This document shows, piece after piece, positions 27,221 to 36,071 of a DNA stretch of 64,000 bases. Each line of letters begins with the position of its first letter. Position 1 is the first letter of the stretch. The notes beneath the pieces are model-generated. The model was given only the letters and a program-made list of their open reading frames with translations. It had not been told where the DNA came from and did not search any database. This stretch comes from Pseudomonadota bacterium (GTDB lineage: Bacteria > Pseudomonadota > Alphaproteobacteria > Sphingomonadales > Sphingomonadaceae), in assembly GCA_023458055.1 (NCBI GenBank), contig JAEXAW010000101.1:62001-126000 (forward strand). The letters run 5' to 3'. Position numbers and translations under genes: made by a program.

Positions 27221-28048
27221 TCAGCGGGAAAAGAGCAGCAGCCCAGCCCCTATGGCAATCAGGCAGGCACCGGCGACGCGCTGGATCGAGACGCGTTCCT
27301 TGAGGAACAGCACTGCAAAGATGAGCCCGAACAGAATCGAGGTTTCCCGCAGCGCCGCGAGCAGAGCAACATTGCGGAGCCGATAGGCATAGAGCGCGAG
27401 GCCGTAGCTCAGAAGCGAACCGGCTCCGGCAATGAAGCCAGGTTTCCATTCGGTCCGTAGCGCCGTCATAAATATCGGCCCGCGAACGAATGCAAAGAGT
27501 AGGGCAATGCCGCCCCCGAGCGTCACAAACACCCAGACAAAATAGCTCGCAACCGAAGGGGCCGCGCGAACGCCTTGCGCGTCGGTGATGGTGTAGGTGG
27601 CAATCATCGCGCCAGTCGCAACCGCCCACAGCATCGCCTTCTTCGGCACATGGCGTTCAAAGGCCAGCGCAGCAGCGCCAATGCTGATGGTGAGGATGCC
27701 GAGCATCATCGGCACCGTCAGCGGTTCGTTGATGAGCAGCGTCGCACCGATGGCGCTCAGCAAGGGCGCCGATCCGCGCATGATGGGATAGGCCGCACTC
27801 ATATCCGCGCCTTCAAACGCCTTGATGAGGCAGAGAAGGTAGACAAGGTGCGCAGCCCAAGACCCGACCAACCAGCCCCACGCGCCATGCGGCAACGGCA
27901 CAACGAAAATGAACGGCAGAACGATCAGCGCGCTGAAGCCATCCAGCAGCGCGCGGCTCGCCATCTTGTCCCGGCCGGATTTAACAACCGCATTGACCCC
28001 GGCATGCACCGCGCCGGAGAGCAGCATCAACCCTGCCGATATGTCCAA
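27221..28048 (-). CDS. EamA/DMT-family membrane transporter
   Basis: 275 residues with about ten hydrophobic helices in the two-repeat EamA arrangement; PIMRGSAPLLSAIGA in the first repeat and ILFGLIFAVLFLKERVS in the second are typical. Exporter of metabolites in general; substrate unknown. The frame opens with TTG; an ATG at 28027 is an alternative start. Confidence 0.88.
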   Translation of the reverse strand: MDISAGLMLLSGAVHAGVNAVVKSGRDKMASRALLDGFSALIVLPFIFVVPLPHGAWGWLVGSWAAHLVYLLCLIKAFEGADMSAAYPIMRGSAPLLSAIGATLLINEPLTVPMMLGILTISIGAAALAFERHVPKKAMLWAVATGAMIATYTITDAQGVRAAPSVASYFVWVFVTLGGGIALLFAFVRGPIFMTALRTEWKPGFIAGAGSLLSYGLALYAYRLRNVALLAALRETSILFGLIFAVLFLKERVSIQRVAGACLIAIGAGLLLFSR

Positions 28049-28070
28049 CGCTTCTGCCCCCTATCGCCTC

Positions 28071-28347
28071 TTACTGCACGCGTTCGCGTATCTCCACCGT
28101 GCCGCCATTTTCATAGGTCAGGTTGCCGATCAGCAGCTTTTTTGGCGGCTTCCATGTCAGGCGCCGATAGGCAAATAAGGCCAGAGATATGGCTGCTCAC
28201 TGCTCCGCCCTTACCCGTCTTGCAAACTGTCCCGCCGCCGCCGATTGCGCCGCCCCCTTGAAATTGCCCGCTCACTTGCAGGGTGGCAAAGTAACCTCCC
28301 ACGGCTCCGCCGTTTCGGGCGTGGTTGCGTCATCGTGCAGGAGCGGA
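28071..28347 (-). pseudogene. Possible broken gene between EamA and a lipoprotein
   Basis: One minus-strand frame reads as plausible protein across this gap, interrupted by TGA at 28272-28274 and 28197-28199: the parts end TAEPWEVTLPPCK, GQFARRVRAEQ and, at the TAA at 28071, NLTYENGGTVEIRERVQ. None has a good ATG. A second frame gives a 54-63 residue Gly-rich ORF (stop 28111) whose GTG overlaps the first TGA. I cannot assign a family; a decayed gene or short overlapping ORFs both fit. Confidence 0.25.
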
Positions 28348-28920
28348 TTAGAAACTGACAATCGGATATTGGCGCACCAAGGCTTGATCGGGCAAGGCGT
28401 CAAGGATTTTGCGCGCATAACGGCGCGCCACCTTCATTCCCGGACAGTCGCCGCTCTGCACAACAAACTCTCCTAATTTTTTGCCCTTTGTGCCTACAGT
28501 CACGTTGAAAACGGACGGCGCGTCAGAAATAAGGCCACAACCCTTAGGCATTACGATCGGCACCTCAGATGACAGACCTGCAGGCCGCGAGATGAGTAAC
28601 AAGTCTCTGAGATTATGCCAGTCTGTTGGCTTCATTATTTTTTCCGAACGATGGATTGTGGAGCATCTCGGTATTTCTAGTTCGACCTTTCGTTCGCAGA
28701 TTTCCGCCGACACTTTGTTACCCGCCGTTAGAGCAAAATTGACGAAATAGCTCTGATCGGTGCGATTGTTTTCGGATTGATAACGAAACTGCACCAACGC
28801 AATCGCGGCGTCGGGCGTTGTAGGCTCGCCATCGTCGATCAATGATTTCCTCGAAACATTCTGAGGGGAACAAGCGCACACCATCAAAATTGCCAGCCAT
28901 GATGCGATTCGTGCTCCCAT
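28348..28920 (-). CDS. Hypothetical lipoprotein
   Basis: 190 residues from ATG 28920, six bases after the sufA stop. N-terminal signal ends MVCAC (lipobox-like), so probably an envelope lipoprotein. Four further cysteines are spaced across the mature part (AEICERK, PRCSTI, KGCGLI, GDCPGM), suggesting disulfides. No family recognised. Position as last gene of the suf operon may be accidental read-through rather than a shared task; its AT content is higher than that of the suf genes. Confidence 0.6.
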   Translation of the reverse strand: MGARIASWLAILMVCACSPQNVSRKSLIDDGEPTTPDAAIALVQFRYQSENNRTDQSYFVNFALTAGNKVSAEICERKVELEIPRCSTIHRSEKIMKPTDWHNLRDLLLISRPAGLSSEVPIVMPKGCGLISDAPSVFNVTVGTKGKKLGEFVVQSGDCPGMKVARRYARKILDALPDQALVRQYPIVSF

Positions 28921-28925
28921 TTCCG

Positions 28926-29291
28926 TCACACGGTAAAACTCTCGCCGCAACCGCAAGTGCCGGTGGCGTTGGGGTTGGTGAAGACGAAGCCCGCGGCGAA
29001 ATCATCTTCGACCCAATCCATGGTCGATCCGATCAGGTACAGCACCGATCCGCCATCGACGAAGAACAGGCCGCCGGGGGTTTCGATGCGCTCGTCAAAA
29101 CCTTGCGCTTCGGTCACATAATCGACCGAATAGGCAAGGCCCGAACAGCCGCGGCGCGGCGTAGAAAGCTTGACGCCGATTGCGCCTTCAGGCGCATTGG
29201 CCATCAGATGCGCGATGCGCGCTTCGGCCGCAGCCGTGAGCTGAATCGCGGCAGGGCGCGGTTTGCGGTTGATGGTAGTCGTTTCGGTCAT
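28926..29291 (-). CDS. sufA: A-type Fe-S cluster carrier (SufA/IscA/ErpA family)
   Basis: 121 residues with the three cluster cysteines C49 (RRGCSG), C113 and C115 (TCGCGESF). Accepts Fe-S clusters from the SufBCD scaffold and passes them to target proteins in the cytoplasm. Last recognised suf gene in the operon; a 153-bp gap to sufT is filled by a palindrome pair. The N-terminal extension of some 12 residues is longer than in E. coli SufA. Confidence 0.94.
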   Translation of the reverse strand: MTETTTINRKPRPAAIQLTAAAEARIAHLMANAPEGAIGVKLSTPRRGCSGLAYSVDYVTEAQGFDERIETPGGLFFVDGGSVLYLIGSTMDWVEDDFAAGFVFTNPNATGTCGCGESFTV

Positions 29292-29305
29292 TTTTTCTTC
29301 CTTAC

Positions 29306-29437
29306 CCCCTCCCCTTCAGGGGAGGGGCAATGAAGCCTTAGGGCTGCAAGCCCTTAGGCGAGTGGGGTGGGGTCCATCCACATGCGCGGCGCTTGTCGAC
29401 AGTCCCCACCCCCAGCCCCTCCCCTGAAGGGGAGGGG
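29306..29437. repeat. Gene-free pair of inverted palindromes (same family as around the DUF559 gene)
   Basis: Two 22-bp palindromes (CCCCTCCCC/GGGGAGGGG arms) at 29306-29327 and 29416-29437 face each other. Each has a GTGGGGTGGGG or GGGGGTGGGG tail pointing inward. The 90-bp core has a smaller hairpin (CTTAGGGCTGCAAGCCCTTAG) but no ORF. It occupies nearly all of the sufT-sufA gap. Confidence 0.85.
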
Positions 29438-29444
29438 AGAATAG

Positions 29445-29933
29445 CTACAGCATCCCCAGTTCGAGCCGGGCCTCATCGCTCATCTTGGCGGGATCCCATG
29501 GCGGGTCCCAGACGAGGTTGACCTCGGCAATGCCCACGCCCGGCACCGATCCGACGCGCAACTCCACCTCGCCCGGCATCGATTCGGCCACCGGACAATG
29601 CGGCGTCGTCAGCGTCATGGTGACGACCGCGTGGCCCTCATCAGTCACCTCGACATTATAGATAAGGCCGAGGTCATAGATATTCACCGGGATTTCGGGA
29701 TCGAAGATGGTCTTGAGTTCTTCGATGATCGCATCATAAACATTGCCGCCGGGTTCGGACGCGGCAACCTCCGCCGGTTTGGCGGCGAGGAAGCCATCGA
29801 GATAGTCGCGCTTGCGCTCCACCTTCTCGCTCAGGCTTTCGGCCTCGAACGGCGACGGGGCTTCGACCCGCGCTTTGGGAGGCGGGGCAACTTCGCTGAC
29901 TTCTTCGACCATGATTTTGCGTTCTTCGTTCAT
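29445..29933 (-). CDS. sufT: SUF-associated DUF59 protein SufT
   Basis: 162 residues. An N-terminal charged tail of about 60 residues precedes a DUF59/MIP18 domain with the conserved DPEIPVNIYDLGLIY and the cysteine in TTPHCPVAES. SufT is an auxiliary Fe-S maturation factor in bacteria with SUF systems. Six bp downstream of sufS, so co-translated. Confidence 0.93.
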   Translation of the reverse strand: MNEERKIMVEEVSEVAPPPKARVEAPSPFEAESLSEKVERKRDYLDGFLAAKPAEVAASEPGGNVYDAIIEELKTIFDPEIPVNIYDLGLIYNVEVTDEGHAVVTMTLTTPHCPVAESMPGEVELRVGSVPGVGIAEVNLVWDPPWDPAKMSDEARLELGML

Positions 29934-29939
29934 TGTATC

Positions 29940-31121
29940 TTACCCAAAAATCTTGCGGACGCGGTTTAAGCCGCGCACCAAAGCTTCGACATCACCCTCG
30001 TCCGAATAAAGCCCAAAGCTGGCCCGTGCGGTTGCCGGGACGCCGAGCAAGTCCATCAGCGGCTGCGCGCAATGATGGCCAGCGCGGATCGCGACGCCCT
30101 CTTCATCCAATATGGTGCCGATGTCGTGCGGATGCACCCCTTGCATGGCAAAAGAGACAATTCCCGCGCTGTCCTCCGGGCCGAACAGGCGGATGCTGTT
30201 GAAATCGCGCAAGGCCTCGCGGGTGGCGCGCACCAGCTTTTCTTCATGCGCGTGGATCGAGGGCACGCCAATCGCGCTGACATAATCCACGGCGGCGGCG
30301 AGCGCGATGGCGCCGACGATATGCGGCGTCCCTGCCTCGAAACGCGCAGGCGGCGGAGCGTAGGTGGTGCGTTCAAACGTCACCCGGTCGATCATCGCGC
30401 CGCCGCCATGCCAGGGCGGCATTGCCTTAAGCAATTCGGCTTTGGCCCAAAGGACGCCGATACCGGTCGGACCATACAGCTTGTGGCCGGAAAAGACATA
30501 GAAGTCCGCGCCGAGCTCGCTCACATTAACGGATAAACGCGGCACCGCCTGACAGCCGTCGATGAGGATTTTTGCGCCCACCTTGTGCGCGAGCGCCACC
30601 GCACGCGGGCAATCAAGCACGCTCCCCAGCACATTGGAGACATGCGCGAAGGCGACCAGCTTATGCTGTTCGGTCAGCATGGTTTCTGCGGCATCAAGGT
30701 CGATGCGTCCATCTTCGGTGAGCGGACACACGTCAATCACAGCGCCCGTGCGCTCTGCCAGCAATTGCCACGGCACGATATTACTGTGATGCTCTAACTG
30801 GGACAGCAAGATGCGGTCGCCTGCCTTGAGGTTTGCATTGCCCCAACTATGCGCGACGAGGTTGATCCCCTCGGTCGCCCCGCGCACAAACACGCAATCA
30901 TCCGCCCGGGCGCCGATAAAGCGCGCAATCGTCGCCCGCGCCGCTTCATAGGCAAGCGTCATATTCGCCGACTTGGCATAAACGCCGCGATGCACGGTCG
31001 CATAGTCCGCACCCATGGCGCGCAATTCCGCGTCAATCACCGCCTGCGGCTTGAGCGCTGTCGCGGCGGTATCAAGATAATGCCAGCCAGTGGCCAGTGA
31101 GGGGAAATCGGCGCGGTTCAT
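29940..31121 (-). CDS. sufS: Cysteine desulfurase SufS
   Basis: 393 residues, class V aminotransferase fold. PLP lysine K214 (FSGHKLYGPTG) and the persulfide cysteine C351 in AGHHCAQP. Strips sulfur from L-cysteine for cluster building on SufBCD. No sufE is seen in this window; in type II systems a SufU or distant SufE serves. A repeat pair lies in the 124-bp gap between sufD and sufS. Confidence 0.96.
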   Translation of the reverse strand: MNRADFPSLATGWHYLDTAATALKPQAVIDAELRAMGADYATVHRGVYAKSANMTLAYEAARATIARFIGARADDCVFVRGATEGINLVAHSWGNANLKAGDRILLSQLEHHSNIVPWQLLAERTGAVIDVCPLTEDGRIDLDAAETMLTEQHKLVAFAHVSNVLGSVLDCPRAVALAHKVGAKILIDGCQAVPRLSVNVSELGADFYVFSGHKLYGPTGIGVLWAKAELLKAMPPWHGGGAMIDRVTFERTTYAPPPARFEAGTPHIVGAIALAAAVDYVSAIGVPSIHAHEEKLVRATREALRDFNSIRLFGPEDSAGIVSFAMQGVHPHDIGTILDEEGVAIRAGHHCAQPLMDLLGVPATARASFGLYSDEGDVEALVRGLNRVRKIFG

Positions 31122-31140
31122 GGCTTATCTACCAAGCACA

Positions 31141-31228
31141 TGTCACCCTGAACTTGTTTCAGGGTCCATAGCTCGTGCGCTATCGAGCGGGCAAAGACTA
31201 TGGATGCTGAAACAAGTTCAGCATGACG
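31141..31228. repeat. Paired palindrome repeat between sufD and sufS
   Basis: Left arm palindrome CCTGAACTTGTTTCAGG (within 31146-31164) and right arm GCTGAAACAAGTTCAGC (31206-31222) are related in inverted order around a GC-rich centre. A shorter relative occurs at 47195-47253. Such units recur in many proteobacterial genomes as intergenic repeats. Confidence 0.8.
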
Positions 31229-31245
31229 AAGGCAGGACGAACCCC

Positions 31246-31992
31246 TCATCCCAACGCCTCCAACTTCGCCAGCGCCGCCGTGAGCAACGCCTCACCGCCC
31301 TCTACACCGTCAAACACTTCAGCCACAAAAGCATGCAGCAACAAGGTTCGCGCAGTCTGTGGAGGAAGGCCGCGGGCAGCACAGTAAAACAGCGCCGTCT
31401 TGTCCAACTCACCAACCGTCGCGCCATGCGCGCATTTCACATCGTCGGCAAAAATTTCGAGTTCGGGTTTGGCGTTGGCGGTCGCGGTGCGGTCGAGCAG
31501 CATCGCCTTGACCGATTGGCTGGCGTCGGTCTTTTGCGCCGCGCGCGCGACCTCGACCTTGCCGAGCATATTGCCCGTCGCATGGCCGGCGAGCACCGTG
31601 CGCACTACCTGATTGCTGGTCGCGTCAGGTTCTATATGTCGCACCGTGGTGACGATTTCGAGCGTCTGCTCGCCGCCCCCGATTTGCGCGGCGGCGAGTT
31701 CAAAATGCGCGCCTTGATGCAAGGTCACATCGAAGCTGACACGGCCCAATTTCCCGCCAATGTTGAGCAAATGCACATCGAGCCGCGCACCGGCACCGAG
31801 GACGATGGCGTGATCCCGTATCACCACTGCATCGTCCGCAGCATCCTGCAAAATAGTGAGCGTGCGCGTCTCACCCTCAGCCAACGCCAAAGCCTCAGCC
31901 GCAGCCACCGGCCACACGCGCTCTAAGGCCGCCAAATCAGAGTAGCGCCACGCCTCATCGCGTCGGGTGGGGAGGGCGAGAAGGTCGCTCAT
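31246..31992 (-). CDS. sufD: Fe-S cluster assembly scaffold subunit SufD
   Basis: 248 residues, shorter than E. coli SufD (423) but usual for alphaproteobacterial versions. The right-handed beta-helix core is visible in the repeating hydrophobic pattern (ILQDAADDAVVIRDHAIVLGAGARLDVHLLNIGG), ending in the conserved CAHGATVGELD and a C-terminal helical domain. Forms the SufBC2D scaffold with SufB and the SufC ATPase. Confidence 0.9.
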   Translation of the reverse strand: MSDLLALPTRRDEAWRYSDLAALERVWPVAAAEALALAEGETRTLTILQDAADDAVVIRDHAIVLGAGARLDVHLLNIGGKLGRVSFDVTLHQGAHFELAAAQIGGGEQTLEIVTTVRHIEPDATSNQVVRTVLAGHATGNMLGKVEVARAAQKTDASQSVKAMLLDRTATANAKPELEIFADDVKCAHGATVGELDKTALFYCAARGLPPQTARTLLLHAFVAEVFDGVEGGEALLTAALAKLEALG

Positions 31993-31996
31993 AATA

Positions 31997-32145
31997 AATC
32001 CTCCCCGGCACGGGGAGGGTGACCATTGCGCAGCAATGGTGGAGGGGGCCCTCCGTCAGACGCCGCGTAAACCGAGGGCCCCCTCCACCACATCTCCTTC
32101 GCTTCGCTCAGTCGTGCGGTTCCCCTCCCCGTGCCGGGGAGGATT
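31997..32145. repeat. Nested inverted-repeat element between sufC and sufD
   Basis: Outer palindromes of 19 bp (CCTCCCCG-GCA-CGGGGAGG at 32000-32018 and its inverted copy at 32124-32142) enclose an inner 16-bp perfect inverted repeat (32038-32053 with 32074-32089). The whole could fold into a single long hairpin in the suf mRNA. No ORF inside. Confidence 0.85.
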
Positions 32146-32158
32146 TGCTTGATCCCAA

Positions 32159-33016
<858 letters not shown>

Positions 33017-33060
33017 AGGTTCATTCTTGTTTGCATCATTATGGGTGGGCCGGGCGGTCA

Positions 33061-33474
33061 TCATCCGCCCTCCGGTAATTTGCCATTGCCGCCGCATTGC
33101 GCGAGGTAGAGGCGACGTTTGGCGTCGAGCGCTTCGCGGCGCAGCGCATCGAGGGCGCGCGCATCGTTGAGCGCATTTTGCCGGTCATCGAGCGTCGCAC
33201 TTTCAATCGCAAGCGCGGCTTCGCTGGTGGCGGGTTTAGGGAGGTTCTTATCAAGCGCCGCTGCCCGCAATGCCGTGCGCCGCGCCTCAATCGAACGCCG
33301 CGCCGTGAAAATCGCCTGCTGTTCGTTGAACAAGGCGGTCATAAAATCACTCCGCCGCGCCGGTTCCGCGCTAAAGATACCCGCCACCGTCTCCCGATTA
33401 CAGGTCGCAACGGCGGCATCCATCGGTGCGAGGTCCGGCACGGTGAATGCGGCGAGGAGGAGGGCATAACTCAT
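33061..33474 (-). CDS. Small protein of the suf operon, probably exported
   Basis: 137 residues. The first 17 ([17 protein letters not shown]) are hydrophobic and could be a weak signal peptide; the rest is an Ala/Arg/Leu-rich helical region, two cysteines (C25 and one near the C-terminus, AQCGG). No domain recognised. It overlaps the next gene's alternative start (ATGATGA) and its ATG overlaps the DUF559 stop, so it is in the operon. A role with SUF proteins is only suggested by position. Confidence 0.65.
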   Translation of the reverse strand: MSYALLLAAFTVPDLAPMDAAVATCNRETVAGIFSAEPARRSDFMTALFNEQQAIFTARRSIEARRTALRAAALDKNLPKPATSEAALAIESATLDDRQNALNDARALDALRREALDAKRRLYLAQCGGNGKLPEGG

Positions 33475-33941
33475 AGCCCCTCCCCTTCAGGGGAGGGGTT
33501 GGGGTGGGGAATGTGACGTGCCCCACGACCCACCGCTGCATCGCGAATAGCTTCAACGACACCCTCAATATTGGTCATCACATCTGCATTGGTAACGCGC
33601 AGTACAAAGAAGCCCATTTGGCCCAGCGCATCATCACGCAGCCGATCCTTGCCTTCATCGTGCGTATCACCATCTACTTCGACAATCAGCGACCGTCCGG
33701 GACACATAAAATCGGCGATGAATGATCCAACCACTTCCTGACGTCGGAACTTCAACCCTTCGATCTGACTGTGGGAGAGGACCCGCCACAAGCGCTTTTC
33801 CGGCTCACTAGGATTTCGGCGCATGTCACGAGCCCGTTGGTGCAACCATGCCAACTTCTCGTGGGACAAGCCCCACCCCAAACCCCTCCCCTGAAGGGGA
33901 GGGGCTTCCTTGCGCCAGCCCTTATCCAGAGCGCCGTTCAC
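33471..33941 (-). CDS. DUF559 (Vsr-like) endonuclease-domain protein inside the suf operon
   Basis: 156-residue frame from a GTG overlapping the sufB stop (GTGA) to a TGA overlapping the next ATG (ATGA). Residues about 30-140 are the DUF559 domain related to very-short-patch and PD-(D/E)xK nucleases: [46 protein letters not shown]. Both ends are repeat-derived: [11 protein letters not shown] at the N-terminus and [10 protein letters not shown] at the C-terminus. The gene's own start may be the TTG just after the repeat (LSHEKLAWL). It has no known link to Fe-S assembly and looks like cargo of a small mobile unit. Confidence 0.85.
   Translation of the reverse strand: MNGALDKGWRKEAPPLQGRGLGWGLSHEKLAWLHQRARDMRRNPSEPEKRLWRVLSHSQIEGLKFRRQEVVGSFIADFMCPGRSLIVEVDGDTHDEGKDRLRDDALGQMGFFVLRVTNADVMTNIEGVVEAIRDAAVGRGARHIPHPNPSPEGEGL
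33477..33904. mobile_element. DUF559 gene bracketed by inverted palindromes
   Basis: At 33477-33498 and 33883-33904 stand the same 22-bp palindromes as at 29306-29437. Each is followed inward by the tail TTGGGGTGGGG (one extra T in the right copy), making 33-34 bp near-identical inverted repeats at both ends of the DUF559 ORF. No target duplication is obvious. Inference: a transposable or retained unit of about 430 bp with the nuclease as its only gene. Confidence 0.6.
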
Positions 33942-35416
33942 CCCACACTCCCCTCAAGGCTAATCCCCAACAGCTTCTGCGCTTCCACCGCAAATTCCAT
34001 CGGCAGTTGTTGCAGCACTTCTTTGGCAAACCCATTGACGATCAGCGCCACGGCTTCCTCCTGACCCAACCCCCGCTGCATCGCGTAGAACAGTTGGTCG
34101 TCCGAAATCTTGCTCGTCGTTGCTTCATGCTCGATCTGCGCGGTCGGGTTGCGCACCTCGATGTACGGCACGGTGTGCGCGCCGCAGTCGCTGCCCAGCA
34201 GCAGGCTGTCGCATTGGGTGAAGTTGCGCACCCCTTCTGCACTCGGGGCGACGCGCACCAGGCCGCGATAGGTGTTGTTGGATTTGCCCGCGCTGATCCC
34301 TTTGGACACGATGGTCGAGCGGCTGCCTTTGCCGTTGTGGATCATCTTGGTGCCGGTGTCGGCTTGCTGGTAATTGTTGGTGACTGCGACCGAATAAAAT
34401 TCGCCGACCGAGTTTTCGCCATTGAGTACGCAGCTGGGATATTTCCACGTAATCGCGCTGCCGGTTTCGACCTGCGTCCAGCTGATCTTGGAGCGCGCGC
34501 CTTGGCACAAGCCCCGCTTGGTCACGAAATTATAGATGCCGCCCTTGCCTTGGGCGTCGCCTGGATACCAGTTTTGCACGGTCGAATATTTGATCTCGGC
34601 ATCTTCGAGCGCGATCAGTTCCACAACGGCGGCGTGGAGCTGGTTTTCATCGCGTTGGGGGGCGGTGCAGCCTTCAAGATAGCTCACATAGCTACCCTTG
34701 TCGGCGACGATCAGCGTGCGTTCAAACTGCCCCGTATTTTCCGCGTTGATGCGGAAATAGGTGGAAAGCTCCATCGGGCAGCGCACGCCTTCGGGGATGT
34801 AAACGAACGTCCCATCCGAAAACACCGCGCAGTTTAAGGCGGCGAAATAATTGTCATGCACCGGCACGACCTTGGCGAGCCACTTTTTGACGAGATCGGG
34901 ATATTCGCGGATCGCCTCGGAGATAGAGAGGAAGATGACCCCGGCTTTCTTCAATTCCTCGCGGAAGGTGGTGGCGACCGAGACGCTGTCGAACACCGCG
35001 TCGACCGCAACCTTGCGCGCGCCTTCGACCCCGGCGAGCACCTTTTGCTCTTCCAGGGGGATGCCAAGCTTTTCGTAAACGCGCAGGATTTCGGGATCGA
35101 CCTCGTCGAGGCTCGCCAGCTTCGGCTTGGCCTTGGGCGCGGCATAATAATAAGCGTCCTGATAATCGATCGGCGGAATGTTGAGCTTGGCCCAATCCGG
35201 CGTCTCCATCGTCAGCCAGTGGCGATAGGCTTTCAAACGCCATTCGAGCATCCATTCCGGTTCCTGCTTCTTGGCAGAAATGAAACGGACCGTGTCTTCG
35301 GACAGACCCTTGGGCGCGAATTCCGTGTCGATTTCGGCCGACCAGCCATGTTCATAGTCTGCCACCTTGGCGGCGGCTTCATGCGCGGCGGCGTCTTTGA
35401 GAGGAGTATCAGTCAT
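33938..35416 (-). CDS. sufB: Fe-S cluster assembly scaffold SufB
   Basis: 492 residues, full length. Central beta-helix with the conserved [20 protein letters not shown] and cysteines ([11 protein letters not shown]), plus the C-terminal [20 protein letters not shown]. Nascent clusters form at the SufB-SufD interface. First structural gene of the operon, downstream of the Rrf2 regulator; a repeat pair lies in the 175-bp gap between them. The stop overlaps the GTG of the DUF559 frame. Confidence 0.97.
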   Translation of the reverse strand: MTDTPLKDAAAHEAAAKVADYEHGWSAEIDTEFAPKGLSEDTVRFISAKKQEPEWMLEWRLKAYRHWLTMETPDWAKLNIPPIDYQDAYYYAAPKAKPKLASLDEVDPEILRVYEKLGIPLEEQKVLAGVEGARKVAVDAVFDSVSVATTFREELKKAGVIFLSISEAIREYPDLVKKWLAKVVPVHDNYFAALNCAVFSDGTFVYIPEGVRCPMELSTYFRINAENTGQFERTLIVADKGSYVSYLEGCTAPQRDENQLHAAVVELIALEDAEIKYSTVQNWYPGDAQGKGGIYNFVTKRGLCQGARSKISWTQVETGSAITWKYPSCVLNGENSVGEFYSVAVTNNYQQADTGTKMIHNGKGSRSTIVSKGISAGKSNNTYRGLVRVAPSAEGVRNFTQCDSLLLGSDCGAHTVPYIEVRNPTAQIEHEATTSKISDDQLFYAMQRGLGQEEAVALIVNGFAKEVLQQLPMEFAVEAQKLLGISLEGSVG

Positions 35417-35440
35417 AATGTTGCGCTCGTAAAAGGGGTC

Positions 35441-35574
35441 ACGCGAAGGCGCGAAGGCGCGGAGGTTCGGCCATCCCGGCGCGTCGCGCGAATATTGTGC
35501 TCAGCCTGATAAGAATGGACGAGTGGCTCAGCCTTTTGGCCAGCGCGCAAAATCTTCGCGCCTTCGCGCCTCCG
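35441..35574. repeat. Inverted GC-rich repeat pair between the Rrf2 gene and sufB
   Basis: GCGAAGGCGCGAAGGCGCGG (35443-35462) and its inverted counterpart CTTCGCGCCTTCGCGCCTCC (35554-35573) flank an 80-bp centre. It is a different sequence family from the other suf-operon repeats and sits where the sufB leader should be. Confidence 0.75.
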
Positions 35575-35591
35575 TATGAACAAAAATTTGC

Positions 35592-35999
35592 TCATGCCCG
35601 CCCCGCCAATGAACTCAAACTCACCTCTGAAAGCGCCCCGCGCACCGCGTTGTTGACCACACCCCAGTGCGGCCGGACCTTGCAGGCGCCTTCGAGCGCG
35701 CAATCATGACGACCATCATCGACGCAGGAGGTCATCGCGATCGGCCCTTCTATCGCTTCGATAATTTCGGTCAGCGTCACCGCCGCCGGGGGTCGCGCGA
35801 GTTGAAAACCGCCGCCAGCACCGCGCACCGAGCGCAACAGCCCGGCCGCCGACAATTTGCTGACCAGCTTTTGTACAGTCGGAAGCGGGAGGCCGGTTTC
35901 TTCCGCAACCTGCGCGGCATTGAGGCGCGCAGCCCCGCAGTGCCGCGCAATGGCGGACATCATGACAATCGCATAATCGGCGAGGCTCGAAAGACGCAT
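35592..35999 (-). CDS. Rrf2-family Fe-S sensing regulator of the suf operon
   Basis: 135 residues from ATG 35999. Winged helix (AAQVAEETGLPLPTVQKLVSKLSAAGLL) with the wing RGAGGGFQLAR, then cysteines C92, C100 and C106, close to the C92/C98/C104 that hold the [2Fe-2S] cluster of E. coli IscR. It should repress or activate suf transcription according to cluster supply. First gene of the operon, with a possible operator 19 bp upstream. SufR/IscR-like; naming between them is not possible by eye. Confidence 0.92.
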   Translation of the reverse strand: MRLSSLADYAIVMMSAIARHCGAARLNAAQVAEETGLPLPTVQKLVSKLSAAGLLRSVRGAGGGFQLARPPAAVTLTEIIEAIEGPIAMTSCVDDGRHDCALEGACKVRPHWGVVNNAVRGALSEVSLSSLAGRA

Positions 36000-36017
36000 G
36001 GGCTCTGATTGCAAATT

Positions 36018-36032
36018 GGATTAATTCGATCC
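36018..36032. promoter_or_regulatory. Possible operator of the Rrf2 regulator
   Basis: GGATTAATTCGATCC: GGAT/ATCC arms around an AT-rich centre, 19 bp before the regulator's ATG and embedded in an AT-rich promoter region. Position fits autoregulation; the match is short. Confidence 0.35.
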
Positions 36033-36071
36033 GATTACTAGCAGGCTGCGTCGCGGATAGCCAGAGGGTTC

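Noticed and set aside
33848..34837. 329-codon plus-strand frame opposite sufB
   Set aside because: Shadow of sufB; begins inside the palindrome repeat and shows no family features.
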